This document shows positions 53,648-62,585 of a DNA stretch of 64,000 nt, piece by piece; within the stretch, counting starts at the first letter, position 1, and each line of letters begins with the position of its first letter. Source of the stretch: Streptomyces microflavus (lineage in GTDB: Bacteria > Actinomycetota > Actinomycetes > Streptomycetales > Streptomycetaceae); contig NZ_BMUG01000011.1 in assembly GCF_014650075.1 (NCBI RefSeq), forward strand, positions 310,001 through 374,000, written 5' to 3'. Both the position numbers and the translations under genes were made by a program. The notes below the pieces were generated by a model, which searched no databases, had not been told where the DNA came from, and saw nothing but the letters and a program-made list of their open reading frames with translations.

Positions 53648-54262
53648 GTGCCTAACCAGTCGCGTCCCAAGGTCAAGAAGTCGCGTGCCCTCGGCATCGC
53701 TCTGACGCCCAAGGCTGTCAAGTACTTCGAAGCTCGTCCGTACCCGCCGGGCGAGCACGGCCGTGGCCGCAAGCAGAACTCGGACTACAAGGTCCGTCTG
53801 CTGGAGAAGCAGCGCCTGCGTGCGCAGTACGACATCAGCGAGCGCCAGATGGCGCGCGCCTACGACCGCGCCAAGAAGGCCGAAGGCAAGACGGGCGAGG
53901 CGCTGGTCGTCGAGCTCGAGCGCCGCCTCGACGCCCTGGTCCTGCGTTCGGGCATCGCCCGCACCATCTACCAGGCCCGTCAGATGGTCGTCCACGGCCA
54001 CATCGAGGTCAACGGTGGCAAGGTCGACAAGCCGTCCTTCCGCGTGCGCCCCGACGACGTCGTCCAGGTCCGCGAGCGCAGCCGCACCAAGGTCCCCTTC
54101 CAGGTGGCCCGCGAGGGTGGCTACGACACCGACGGTGAGACCCCGCGCTACCTCCAGGTGAACCTGAAGGCCCTGGCCTTCCGCCTGGACCGGGACCCGA
54201 ACCGCAAGGAGATCCCGGTGATCTGCGACGAGCAGCTCGTCGTCGAGTACTACGCCCGCTGA
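53648..54262 (+). CDS. rpsD: 30S ribosomal protein S4, zinc-independent form
   Basis: 204 residues from GTG 53648, GGAG upstream. LVLRSGIARTIYQARQMVVHGHIEVNGG is abbreviated here as its S4 RNA-binding core (LVLRSGIARTIYQARQMV). The N-terminus (MPNQSRPKVKKSRALGIALT) lacks the cysteine cluster of zinc-binding S4, so this is the C-minus type. Primary 16S rRNA binder, translation repressor in other bacteria. It stands alone, outside the ribosomal protein operons, divergent from an iron-controlled gene. Confidence 0.96.
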   Translation: MPNQSRPKVKKSRALGIALTPKAVKYFEARPYPPGEHGRGRKQNSDYKVRLLEKQRLRAQYDISERQMARAYDRAKKAEGKTGEALVVELERRLDALVLRSGIARTIYQARQMVVHGHIEVNGGKVDKPSFRVRPDDVVQVRERSRTKVPFQVAREGGYDTDGETPRYLQVNLKALAFRLDRDPNRKEIPVICDEQLVVEYYAR

Positions 54263-54279
54263 TCCAGGCGTAGCCGCTC

Positions 54280-56490
54280 TCACCAGCGCTCCGGCCCGCC
54301 CCTCCCTGTCATCCGGGAGGCGGCGGGCCTTCGCGTTCCCCCGGCAGCAGGACCCCCGTCCGTCCCGGGCGTGTCGCGGTGCACCCGAGCCCCGCCACCG
54401 CCCCCGCCCAGCGCCCGCTCGACCGCGCCCGCCCGGTCCAGCCGCTTCCCGGCCCGCAGCCCCGCCTCGTACGCCGTGTCCCCCAGCTCCCGCCGCACCT
54501 GCTCCTCGCACTCCACCCGCGGCCGCCCGAAATACACCGAGCCGAACAGCGGCAGCCCCACCGAGGGCCAGATCCGCTCCGCCGCCCCCTGGAGCACCGC
54601 GGCCTCCCGGGCGTCCCCCTCCACCGCCGTCACCAGCGCCAGCAGCTCCAGCGAGAGCGCCGTGGACAGCAGGTCGTCGAAGGTCCGGCCGATCGACAGG
54701 CACTCCCCGAGCATCTGCCGCGCCTGCTCAGGCCGCCCCCGCCGCAACGCCGCGTACGCCAGGACGTAAAGGGCGTACGCCAGCGCCCACCGCTCACCGT
54801 GGTCCTCGCAGACTTCCCGGACCTCCTCGCAGATGGCCGCCGCCGCATCCAGATCGCCCAGGAACGCCACCGCCATCGCCAGTTCGACCTGCGCCATCAC
54901 CACATTGCTGTTCAGCTCGCCGATCTCCCGATAGCGGCCGAGCGCCTCGCGCAGCAGCTCCTCGGCGCGCGGCGGGTCGTCCGTGACGATCGCCAGACAG
55001 CCGGTGCGGTGCACCGCGTACGCCATTGCCGTGGCGTCCCCGGCCCGCTCGGCCTCCTCCCGGCACTCCTGGAGCGCCGAGACCGCCGCGACCGCGTCGC
55101 CCTGGAGCACCGCCACATACCCCAGCACCCAGAGCACCTTGAGCCGCGAGGCGTCGTACGGGGTCGGCTCCTCCAGTACGTGCTCCAGCCAGTACCGGCC
55201 CTCCGACAGCCGCCCGCACCCCGCCCAGTAGAACCACAGGGAGCCCGCCAGGTGCTGCGCCAGATGCACCTCGTCGGGGCTCTCCATGGAGCACTCCATC
55301 GCCCGGCGGAGGTTGGGCAGTTCACTGTCGATCCGGGCCGCCACCTCCGCCTGGCGCGCGGAGAACCAGTCCAGTTCGCACCAGGTCGCGAGCCCCAGGA
55401 ACCAGTCCCGGTGGCGGCGCCGCATCCGCCGGGTGTCCCCGGTCGCCGCCAGCCACTCGGCGCCGTACTCGCGGACCGACTCCAGCAGCCGGTAGCGGGT
55501 CCCGACCGCGCTGTCCTCGCGCTCCACCACCGACTGGGCCAGCAGCTCCTCCAGCACATCGAGCACCGAGTCCGCCGCCAGGCCGTCGCCGCCGCAGATG
55601 TACTCGGCGGCCTCCAGGTCGAACTGCCCGGCAAAGACCGAGAGCCGCGCCCACAGCAGCCGCTGCGCGGGCGTGCACAGCTCATGGCTCCAGCCGATCG
55701 CCGTACGCAGCGCCCGGTGGCGGGGCGGAGCGCCGCGACTGCCGCCCGTCAGCAGCCGGAACCGGTCGTCCAGGCGCAGCAGCACCTGGTCGACCGAGAG
55801 CGCGCGCAGCCGCCCGGCGGCCAGTTCGAGCGCCAGCGGAATCCCGTCGAGGCGGTGACAGAGCTCCCGGGCCGCCGCCCGGTCCCCGGCCGTCGGCTCC
55901 CGGTCCGGCCGCACCGAGCGGGCCCGCCCCCAGAAGAGCTCCACGGCGTCCTCGTCGCACATCGGGGCGAGGGTGAACGTCACTTCACCGTCCACCAGGA
56001 GAGGGCGGCGCCCCGCCGCGAGCACCTGGAGCCCCGGCGCCCGGCGCAGCAACTCCCGTACCAGGTCGGCGCAGCCGTCGACGAGGTGCTCGAAACCGTC
56101 CAGCACCAGCAGCGCCCGGCGGTCACGGAGGTGCTCGACGAGGGCGGTGCGCGGCGGCCGGCCGGTGTGATCGGTCAGCCCCAGCGCCTCGGCCACGGCG
56201 TGTTCCAGCAGGCCGGGATCGTGGACGGGGGACAGCTCGGCGAGCCAGACCCCGTCGCAGTACCGTTTCTCCATCAGTGCGGCGACCCTGCTGACACACC
56301 GGGTCTTGCCCACACCCGCCACTCCGACGACGGTGACGAGCCGGGACTCCTCCAGCAGCCCGCCCAGCGCGGCCAGTTCGTCCGCACGGCCGATGAACCG
56401 GTTCAGCTCGGCCGGGACGTTGCCGGTGGAAGGGGTGGGGCGCGGGTCCGGATCGTCCGGGTTCGGGCAGGGGTGCTGCAGGCGTCGCAT
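54280..56490 (-). CDS. STAND/AfsR-like ATPase with TPR-like repeats, no DNA-binding domain
   Basis: 736 residues. NB-ARC-like ATPase ~25-330: FIGRADELAALGGLLEESRL, Walker A VVGVAGVGKTRC, Walker B RALLVLDGFEH, GIPLALELAAGRLRAL. A winged-helix part follows (RALRTAIGWSHELCTPAQRL, YRLLESVREYGAEWL), then ~300 residues of TPR-like helices. Related regulators carry an N-terminal SARP or C-terminal LuxR helix-turn-helix; neither is visible here, and the last ~40 residues are low-complexity. It may signal through partners. Divergent from the DUF948 gene. Confidence 0.9.
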   Translation of the reverse strand: MRRLQHPCPNPDDPDPRPTPSTGNVPAELNRFIGRADELAALGGLLEESRLVTVVGVAGVGKTRCVSRVAALMEKRYCDGVWLAELSPVHDPGLLEHAVAEALGLTDHTGRPPRTALVEHLRDRRALLVLDGFEHLVDGCADLVRELLRRAPGLQVLAAGRRPLLVDGEVTFTLAPMCDEDAVELFWGRARSVRPDREPTAGDRAAARELCHRLDGIPLALELAAGRLRALSVDQVLLRLDDRFRLLTGGSRGAPPRHRALRTAIGWSHELCTPAQRLLWARLSVFAGQFDLEAAEYICGGDGLAADSVLDVLEELLAQSVVEREDSAVGTRYRLLESVREYGAEWLAATGDTRRMRRRHRDWFLGLATWCELDWFSARQAEVAARIDSELPNLRRAMECSMESPDEVHLAQHLAGSLWFYWAGCGRLSEGRYWLEHVLEEPTPYDASRLKVLWVLGYVAVLQGDAVAAVSALQECREEAERAGDATAMAYAVHRTGCLAIVTDDPPRAEELLREALGRYREIGELNSNVVMAQVELAMAVAFLGDLDAAAAICEEVREVCEDHGERWALAYALYVLAYAALRRGRPEQARQMLGECLSIGRTFDDLLSTALSLELLALVTAVEGDAREAAVLQGAAERIWPSVGLPLFGSVYFGRPRVECEEQVRRELGDTAYEAGLRAGKRLDRAGAVERALGGGGGGARVHRDTPGTDGGPAAGGTRRPAASRMTGRGGPERW

Positions 56491-56524
56491 GAAACACGCA
56501 GAGTACTGTCACGGATGCTCTCCG

Positions 56525-56530
56525 TACAAT
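56525..56530 (+). promoter_or_regulatory. -10 element upstream of the DUF948 gene
   Basis: TACAAT, close to consensus, ~190 nt before GTG 56717. The long leader (56537-56716) shows no gene I can support. Confidence 0.45.
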
Positions 56531-56716
56531 CTCGTTGTCGAACTCCGGGCCCGCCCCCGGAGAATGCCGCAGGGCCCGCCGGGAATGCGGTAGGGGAGGC
56601 GATGTACGGCGCGATAGGCTCGTGGGACGACGATCGGGCGCGCGGGCAGGAGCCGGCCGCACCGACGGAGAGCAAGCCCCCGAGGGGGCCGACCGACGAG
56701 CAGAGAGCGGTGCACA

Positions 56717-57190
56717 GTGTCCGGTGGAGAGGTGGCCGGGATTCTCGTGGCCGTCTTCTGGGCGATCCTGGTCTCGTTCCTCGCCGTGGTGCTGGTGAGG
56801 CTCGCCCAGACGCTCAGGGCGACCACCAAGCTGGTGGCGGACGTGACCGAACAGGCCGTTCCGCTGCTGGCCGACGCCTCGGCGACGGTACGGTCCGCGC
56901 AGACCCAGCTGGACAAGGTGGACGCCATCGCGAGCGACGTCCAGGAGGTCACCTCCAACGCCTCCGCGCTCTCCTCCACCGTCGCCTCCACCTTCGGCGG
57001 ACCGCTCGTCAAGGTCGCCGCGTTCGGCTACGGCGTACGGCAGGCCCTCGGCCGCCGCACCGCCCCCGAGCCCGAACCGGAACCGGCGCGCGGCCGCTCC
57101 TCCCGCCGTACGGTGATCGTCGGCCGGACCGTACCTTCGGCGCGCGGACGCAAGCGCGAACGCCGAAACGCCCGCGGACAGAAGGACTGA
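56717..57190 (+). CDS. DUF948 membrane protein
   Basis: 157 residues. One N-terminal helix (VAGILVAVFWAILVSFLAVV), then a long amphipathic stretch (VRLAQTLRATTKLVADVTEQ through VDAIASDVQEVTSNASALSS) with the heptad-like spacing of DUF948, and a basic tail. Function unknown. First gene of the DUF948-DUF6167-alaS run found in many Streptomyces. Confidence 0.85.
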   Translation: MSGGEVAGILVAVFWAILVSFLAVVLVRLAQTLRATTKLVADVTEQAVPLLADASATVRSAQTQLDKVDAIASDVQEVTSNASALSSTVASTFGGPLVKVAAFGYGVRQALGRRTAPEPEPEPARGRSSRRTVIVGRTVPSARGRKRERRNARGQKD

Positions 57191-57197
57191 TCCAGCG

Positions 57198-57545
57198 ATG
57201 TTCCGCCGCACGTTCTGGTTCACCGCCGGCGCAGCCGCCGGTGTCTGGGCCACCACCAAGGTCAACCGCAAGATCAAGCAGCTGACGCCCGAGAGCCTCG
57301 CCGCGCAGGCCGCGGACAAGGCGATCGAGACCGGCCACAAGCTCAAGGACTTCGCCCTCGACGTCCGCGACAACATGGTCCGGCGCGAAGCCGAACTGGG
57401 CGGCGCCCTGGGCCTGGAGGCACCGGTCGACCCCGACCTCCCCGTCCAGCGGCACTACGCCGTCGAGGCGGGCGGGCCCGCCGCGCACCCGAACACGTAC
57501 CGCAAGCTCCCCTACAACTCGAACAACCGGAATGAGGACCACTAA
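57198..57545 (+). CDS. DUF6167-type small protein
   Basis: 115 residues. A short hydrophobic N-terminus (FRRTFWFTAGAAAGVWATTK) may insert in the membrane; the middle is helical and charged (ALDVRDNMVRREAELGGALG). Ends PNTYRKLPYNSNNRNEDH. Starts 7 nt after the DUF948 stop and shares one base with alaS (TAATG), so it is cotranscribed. Family name is from memory. Function unknown. Confidence 0.82.
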   Translation: MFRRTFWFTAGAAAGVWATTKVNRKIKQLTPESLAAQAADKAIETGHKLKDFALDVRDNMVRREAELGGALGLEAPVDPDLPVQRHYAVEAGGPAAHPNTYRKLPYNSNNRNEDH

Positions 57546-60214
57546 TGGAGTCGGCTGAAATCCGCCGCCGCTGGCTGAGCTTCTTCGAGGAGCGCGGTCA
57601 CACCGTCGTGCCTTCGGCGTCGCTCATCGCGGACGACCCGACTCTGCTGCTGGTCCCCGCGGGCATGGTCCCCTTCAAGCCGTACTTCCTCGGCGAGGTC
57701 AAGCCGCCCGCCCCGCGCGTCACCAGCGTGCAGAAGTGCGTGCGTACGCCGGACATCGAAGAGGTCGGCAAGACCACCCGGCACGGCACCTTCTTCCAGA
57801 TGTGCGGCAACTTCTCCTTCGGGGACTACTTCAAGGAAGGCGCCATCCAGTACGCCTGGGAGGCCCTGACCAACTCCGTCGAGGACGGCGGCTTCGGCCT
57901 GGAGCCCGAGAAGCTCTGGATCACCGTCTACCTCGACGACGACGAGGCCGAGCAGATCTGGCGCGACAAGATCGGTGTCCCCGCCGAGCGCATCCAGCGC
58001 CTCGGCAAGAAGGACAACTTCTGGTCCATGGGCGTCCCCGGACCCTGTGGCCCGTGTTCGGAGATCAACTACGACCGCGGCCCCGAGTTCGGCGTCGAGG
58101 GCGGCCCGGCCGTCAACGACGAGCGCTACGTGGAGATCTGGAACCTGGTCTTCATGCAGTACGAGCGCGGTGCCGGTGACGGCAAGGAGGACTTCCCGAT
58201 CCTTGGGGACCTGCCGTCGCAGAACATCGACACCGGTCTCGGCCTCGAACGCCTCGCCATGATCCTTCAGGGCGTACAGAACATGTACGAGACCGACACC
58301 CTGCGCGTCGTCATGGACAAGGCCACCGAGCTGACCGGCGTCCGCTACGGCGCCGAAAAGGGCACGGACGTCTCGCTCCGCGTCGTCGCCGACCACATCC
58401 GTACGTCGGTGATGCTCATCGGCGACGGCGTCACCCCCGGCAACGAGGGCCGCGGCTATGTGCTGCGCCGCATCATGCGCCGCGCCATCCGCAACATGCG
58501 CCTGATGGGCGCCACCGGCTCGGTCGTCAAGGACCTGGTCGACGTCGTGATCGACACGATGGGGCTCCAGTACCCCGAGCTGATCACCGACCGCAAGCGC
58601 ATCGAGACGGTCGCGCTCGCCGAGGAGGCCGCCTTCCTCAAGGCCCTCAAGGGCGGCACCAACATCCTGGAGACCGCCGTCACCGAGACCAAGGCCGCCG
58701 GCGGCCAGGTCCTCGCCGGTGACAAGGCGTTCCTGCTCCACGACACCTGGGGCTTCCCGATCGACCTGACCCTGGAGATGGCCGCAGAGCAGGGGCTCTC
58801 CGTGGACGAGGACGGCTTCCGCCGCCTCATGCAGGAGCAGCGCGACAAGGCCAAGGCCGACGCCCGCGCCAAGAAGACCGGTCACGCCGACCTGTCCGCC
58901 TACCGCGAGGTCGCCGACAACTCCGGCGCCACCGAGTTCACCGGCTACACCTCCACCGCCGGCGAGTCCACCATCGTCGGCCTGCTGGTCGACGGTGTGC
59001 CCTCGCCCGCCGCCACCGAGGGCGACGAGGTCGAGGTCGTCCTCGACCGCACCCCCTTCTACGCCGAGGGCGGCGGCCAGCTCGCCGACACCGGCCGCAT
59101 CCGGCTCGACACCGGTGCCGTGATCGAGATCCGTGACGTCCAGAAGCCGGTCCCCGGCGTCCACGTCCACAAGGGTGTCGTGCAGGTCGGCGAGGTGACG
59201 GTCGGGGCCCCGGTCTTCGCCTCCATCGACAACACCCGCCGCCGGGCCATCGCCCGCGCCCACAGCGCCACCCACCTCACCCACCAGGCGCTGCGTGACG
59301 CGCTCGGCCCGACGGCCGCCCAGGCCGGTTCGGAGAACTCCCCGGGCCGCTTCCGCTTCGACTTCGGTTCGCCCGCCGCCGTCCCCGGCACGGTCCTCAC
59401 CGACGTCGAGCAGAAGATCAACGAGGTCCTCTCGCGCGAACTCGACGTCCAGGCCGAGGTCATGTCGATCGACGAGGCCAAGAAGCAGGGCGCCATCGCC
59501 GAGTTCGGCGAGAAGTACGGCGAGCGGGTCCGGGTCGTCACCATCGGCGACTTCTCCAAGGAGCTGTGCGGCGGCACCCACGTCCACAACACCGCCCAGC
59601 TCGGCCTGGTCAAGCTGCTCGGCGAGTCCTCCATCGGCTCCGGAGTGCGCCGTATCGAGGCCCTCGTCGGCGTGGACGCGTACAACTTCCTCGCCCGGGA
59701 GCACACGGTCGTCGCCCAGCTCCAGGAGCTGGTCAAGGGCCGCCCCGAGGAGCTCCCGGAGAAGATCGCGGGCATGCTCGGCAAGCTGAAGGACGCCGAG
59801 AAGGAGATCGAGAAGTTCCGCGCGGAGAAGGTCCTCCAGGCCGCCGCCGGACTCGTCGAGTCCGCCAAGGACGTCCGGGGTACCGCCCTGGTCACCGGCC
59901 AGGTCCCCGACGGCACCTCCGCCGACGACCTGCGCAAGCTGGTCCTCGACGTCCGCGGCCGTATCCAGGGCGGCCGCCCGGCCGTCGTGGCCCTGTTCAC
60001 CACGGCCAACGGCCGCCCCCTCACGGTCATCGCCACCAACGAGGCCGCCCGCGAGCGGGGTCTCAAGGCCGGTGACCTCGTCCGTACGGCCGCCAAGACG
60101 CTCGGCGGCGGTGGCGGCGGCAAGCCGGACGTCGCCCAGGGCGGCGGTACGAACCCGGCCGCCATCGGCGACGCCGTCGCCGCTGTCGAACGCCTCGTCA
60201 CCGAGACGGCGTGA
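57545..60214 (+). CDS. alaS: Alanyl-tRNA synthetase
   Basis: 889 residues, full length. Catalytic core: VQKCVRTPDIEEVGKTTRHG and TFFQMCGNFSFGDYFKEGAI; editing domain HSATHLTHQALRDALG (HxxxH) with LCGGTHVHNTAQLG (Cys and His zinc ligands); C-terminal DHHA1/C-Ala domain (AAKTLGGGGGGKPDVAQGGG). Charges tRNA-Ala. ATG overlaps the upstream stop; its own TGA overlaps the ruvX GTG. Confidence 0.98.
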   Translation: MESAEIRRRWLSFFEERGHTVVPSASLIADDPTLLLVPAGMVPFKPYFLGEVKPPAPRVTSVQKCVRTPDIEEVGKTTRHGTFFQMCGNFSFGDYFKEGAIQYAWEALTNSVEDGGFGLEPEKLWITVYLDDDEAEQIWRDKIGVPAERIQRLGKKDNFWSMGVPGPCGPCSEINYDRGPEFGVEGGPAVNDERYVEIWNLVFMQYERGAGDGKEDFPILGDLPSQNIDTGLGLERLAMILQGVQNMYETDTLRVVMDKATELTGVRYGAEKGTDVSLRVVADHIRTSVMLIGDGVTPGNEGRGYVLRRIMRRAIRNMRLMGATGSVVKDLVDVVIDTMGLQYPELITDRKRIETVALAEEAAFLKALKGGTNILETAVTETKAAGGQVLAGDKAFLLHDTWGFPIDLTLEMAAEQGLSVDEDGFRRLMQEQRDKAKADARAKKTGHADLSAYREVADNSGATEFTGYTSTAGESTIVGLLVDGVPSPAATEGDEVEVVLDRTPFYAEGGGQLADTGRIRLDTGAVIEIRDVQKPVPGVHVHKGVVQVGEVTVGAPVFASIDNTRRRAIARAHSATHLTHQALRDALGPTAAQAGSENSPGRFRFDFGSPAAVPGTVLTDVEQKINEVLSRELDVQAEVMSIDEAKKQGAIAEFGEKYGERVRVVTIGDFSKELCGGTHVHNTAQLGLVKLLGESSIGSGVRRIEALVGVDAYNFLAREHTVVAQLQELVKGRPEELPEKIAGMLGKLKDAEKEIEKFRAEKVLQAAAGLVESAKDVRGTALVTGQVPDGTSADDLRKLVLDVRGRIQGGRPAVVALFTTANGRPLTVIATNEAARERGLKAGDLVRTAAKTLGGGGGGKPDVAQGGGTNPAAIGDAVAAVERLVTETA

Positions 60215-60696
60215 CGGGCGGCATGACACAGATGCGCCGCGGACGACGGCTCGCCGTCGACGTCGGGGACGCCCGGATCGGGGTCGCCTCGTGCGACCCC
60301 GACGGGATCCTGGCCACGCCGGTGGAGACCGTGCCGGGACGCGATGTCCCGGCCGCCCACCGGCGGCTCCGCCAGATCGTGGAGGAGTACGAGCCGATCG
60401 AGGTCATCCTCGGCCTGCCGCGCTCCCTCGGCGGCGGCGAGGGCCCGGCGGCAGCCAAGGTCCGCGAGTTCGCCCAGACGTTCGCCCGTTCGATCGCACC
60501 CGTTCCGGTGCGTCTGGTGGACGAGAGGATGACCACAGTGACGGCCACTCAGGGGCTGCGCGCCTCGGGCGTGAAGTCCAAGAAGGGCCGGTCTGTCATC
60601 GACCAGGCTGCCGCTGTGGTGATCCTTCAGAACGCTCTGGAGTCCGAACGGGCGTCAGGCAATCCCCCGGGTGAGGGCGTCGAAGTGGTTGTCTGA
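60211..60696 (+). CDS. ruvX: Holliday junction resolvase-like protein RuvX/YqgF
   Basis: 161 residues. RNase H-like fold: RLAVDVGDARIGVASCDPDG, VILGLPRSLGGGEGPAA, VRLVDERMTTVTA, and IDQAAAVVILQNALE. In E. coli the family processes pre-16S rRNA; resolvase activity is less sure. GTG 60211 gives a GTGA overlap with alaS; ATGs at 60223 and 60232 are alternative starts. Confidence 0.94.
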   Translation: MTGGMTQMRRGRRLAVDVGDARIGVASCDPDGILATPVETVPGRDVPAAHRRLRQIVEEYEPIEVILGLPRSLGGGEGPAAAKVREFAQTFARSIAPVPVRLVDERMTTVTATQGLRASGVKSKKGRSVIDQAAAVVILQNALESERASGNPPGEGVEVVV

Positions 60697-60797
60697 TCGC
60701 GATACGGTAACGTTCCGCGCGATGCGTCGGTGGTTCGAACAAACACCGCACAGCGAAGCGAAGAGACGGAACGTCGTCTCGCGGCTCTAGGGGATCG

Positions 60798-62585
60798 ATG
60801 ACTGAGTATGGCCGGGGCCCCGGCTCCGAACCGTGGCATCCCGAGGACCCCTTGTACGGGGACCAGGGATGGGGAGGCCAGCAGGCCGCCCACGGCCAGA
60901 GCCAGTACGGCGACCAGCAGCAGTCCTATCCGCAGGACCCGTACGCCCAGCAGCAGAACCACCAGCAGCATCAGCAGCAGAGCCACCAGCAGTACCCGCA
61001 GCAGCAGCCGTACGACCAGAACCAGCAGCACCAGAACCACCAGCAGTACGAGCAGCCGCAGCAGCACCAGCAGTACGGCACGCCCCAGCAGGACCCGTAC
61101 GGCCAGCAGCCCCCCGCCCAGCCGCAGTACAACGGCGGCTGGGACACCGGGCAGCAGGGCGCCATGCCGTACGGGGCCGAGCCCCAGGACCCGTACGCCC
61201 AGCAGCAGTCGGCCTACGGCGAATCGCACGACTACTACGGCACACCCGATGCCTACCCCCCGCCGCAGCCACCGGGCCGCCGCGAGGCCGAGCACCAGCA
61301 GCCCGAGCAGCAGCAGAAGCCGTCGACGGACTGGGATCCGGACGAGCCGCAGGAAGAGACGCATCCTTTCTTCACCGGCTCCGACGAACCCGTCGGCCGC
61401 GAGCCCCGCGACGACGACGATGACCCGGACGACGACTCCTCGCGCTCCGCGCGCCGCGACCGCAGCGGCAGCGACCGGCGGGGCGGCAAGGGCAAGAAGA
61501 AAAAGAGCCGCAACGGCTGCGCCTGCCTGGTCGTCTCCCTCGTCCTGGTCGGCGGCCTCGGGGGAGTGTCGTACGTCGGCTACACCTACTGGAAGAAGCA
61601 GTTCGGCGCCCCGGCGGACTTCGCGGGGGAGGGCACCGAGGAGCAGGTCGAGGTCGAGATCCCCGAGGGGGCGCTCGGCTACGACATCGCGAACATCCTG
61701 CGCAAACAGGGTGTCGTCAAGTCCTCCGACGCCTTCGTCGCCGCGCAGAACGGCAACCCCAAGGGCCGGTCGATCCAGGCCGGCGTCTACCTCCTCAAAA
61801 AGGAGATGTCGGGGGCCAGTGCGGTCGCGCTGATGCTCGATTCCAAGAGCCAGAACCTCCTGGTGATCCCTGAGGGCACCCGTAACGCCACGGTCTACGA
61901 GAAGATCGACCTCCGCCTGGGGCTCGACAAGGGCTCCACGGCGAAGGTCGCCAAGACCAAGGCGGAGTCGCTCGGCCTGCCCGAGTGGGCGGACGACAAC
62001 CCGGACGTGAAGGATCCGCTGGAGGGCTTCCTGTACCCGGCGGCCTACCCCGTCGCCAAGGGATCGAAGCCCGAGGACGCGCTGAAGCGGATGGTCACCC
62101 GGGCCAACAAGGAGTACGACAAGCTCGACCTGGCCACCAGCGCGCAGAAGCTCGGCCTGAAGAGCCCGTGGGAGCTCATCACCGTCGCCAGCCTCGTGCA
62201 GGTCGAGGGCAAGTACAAGCACGACTTCGACAAGGTGGCGCGCGTCGTCTACAACCGGCTCAAGCCCGGCAACATGGAGACCGTCGGGCGGCTGGAATTC
62301 GACTCCACGGTCAACTACATAAAGGGTCAGAGCACCCTGGACATCGGAGCCGTCGACGATCTCCGGAAGCTCGACGATCCGTACAACACGTACAAGATCA
62401 TCGGCCTGCCGTCCGGCCCGATCAGCAACCCGGGCGGGGACGCTCTGCACTCGGCCATGAACCCGACGCCGGGTCCCTGGTACTACTTCGTCTCCATCAA
62501 CGAGGACAAGACCGTCTTCGCGGAGACCAACGAGGAGCACGAGAAGAACCGGCGCGAGTACGAGGAAGGGAAGTCCGGCCAGTGA
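60798..62585 (+). CDS. mltG: Endolytic murein transglycosylase MltG
   Basis: 595 residues, far longer than E. coli MltG (~340). Residues ~28-175 are a Gln/Tyr/Pro-rich cytoplasmic tail (DQQQSYPQDPYAQQQ), then an acidic-to-basic linker, one membrane helix ~241-263, a LysM-like segment (EGALGYDIANILRKQGVV) and the YceG catalytic domain: LEGFLYPAAYPV, ITVASLVQVEGKY (catalytic Glu in VEG), RLEFDSTVNYIKG. Cuts nascent glycan strands. AGGGG before the ATG. Coupled to aroE by GTGA. Confidence 0.95.
   Translation: MTEYGRGPGSEPWHPEDPLYGDQGWGGQQAAHGQSQYGDQQQSYPQDPYAQQQNHQQHQQQSHQQYPQQQPYDQNQQHQNHQQYEQPQQHQQYGTPQQDPYGQQPPAQPQYNGGWDTGQQGAMPYGAEPQDPYAQQQSAYGESHDYYGTPDAYPPPQPPGRREAEHQQPEQQQKPSTDWDPDEPQEETHPFFTGSDEPVGREPRDDDDDPDDDSSRSARRDRSGSDRRGGKGKKKKSRNGCACLVVSLVLVGGLGGVSYVGYTYWKKQFGAPADFAGEGTEEQVEVEIPEGALGYDIANILRKQGVVKSSDAFVAAQNGNPKGRSIQAGVYLLKKEMSGASAVALMLDSKSQNLLVIPEGTRNATVYEKIDLRLGLDKGSTAKVAKTKAESLGLPEWADDNPDVKDPLEGFLYPAAYPVAKGSKPEDALKRMVTRANKEYDKLDLATSAQKLGLKSPWELITVASLVQVEGKYKHDFDKVARVVYNRLKPGNMETVGRLEFDSTVNYIKGQSTLDIGAVDDLRKLDDPYNTYKIIGLPSGPISNPGGDALHSAMNPTPGPWYYFVSINEDKTVFAETNEEHEKNRREYEEGKSGQ

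Noticed and set aside
57542..60229. 895-codon minus-strand open frame opposite alaS
   Set aside because: Mirror of a strongly coding alaS; composition (DVL, GDG, LAGG runs) is that of antisense to a high-GC gene.
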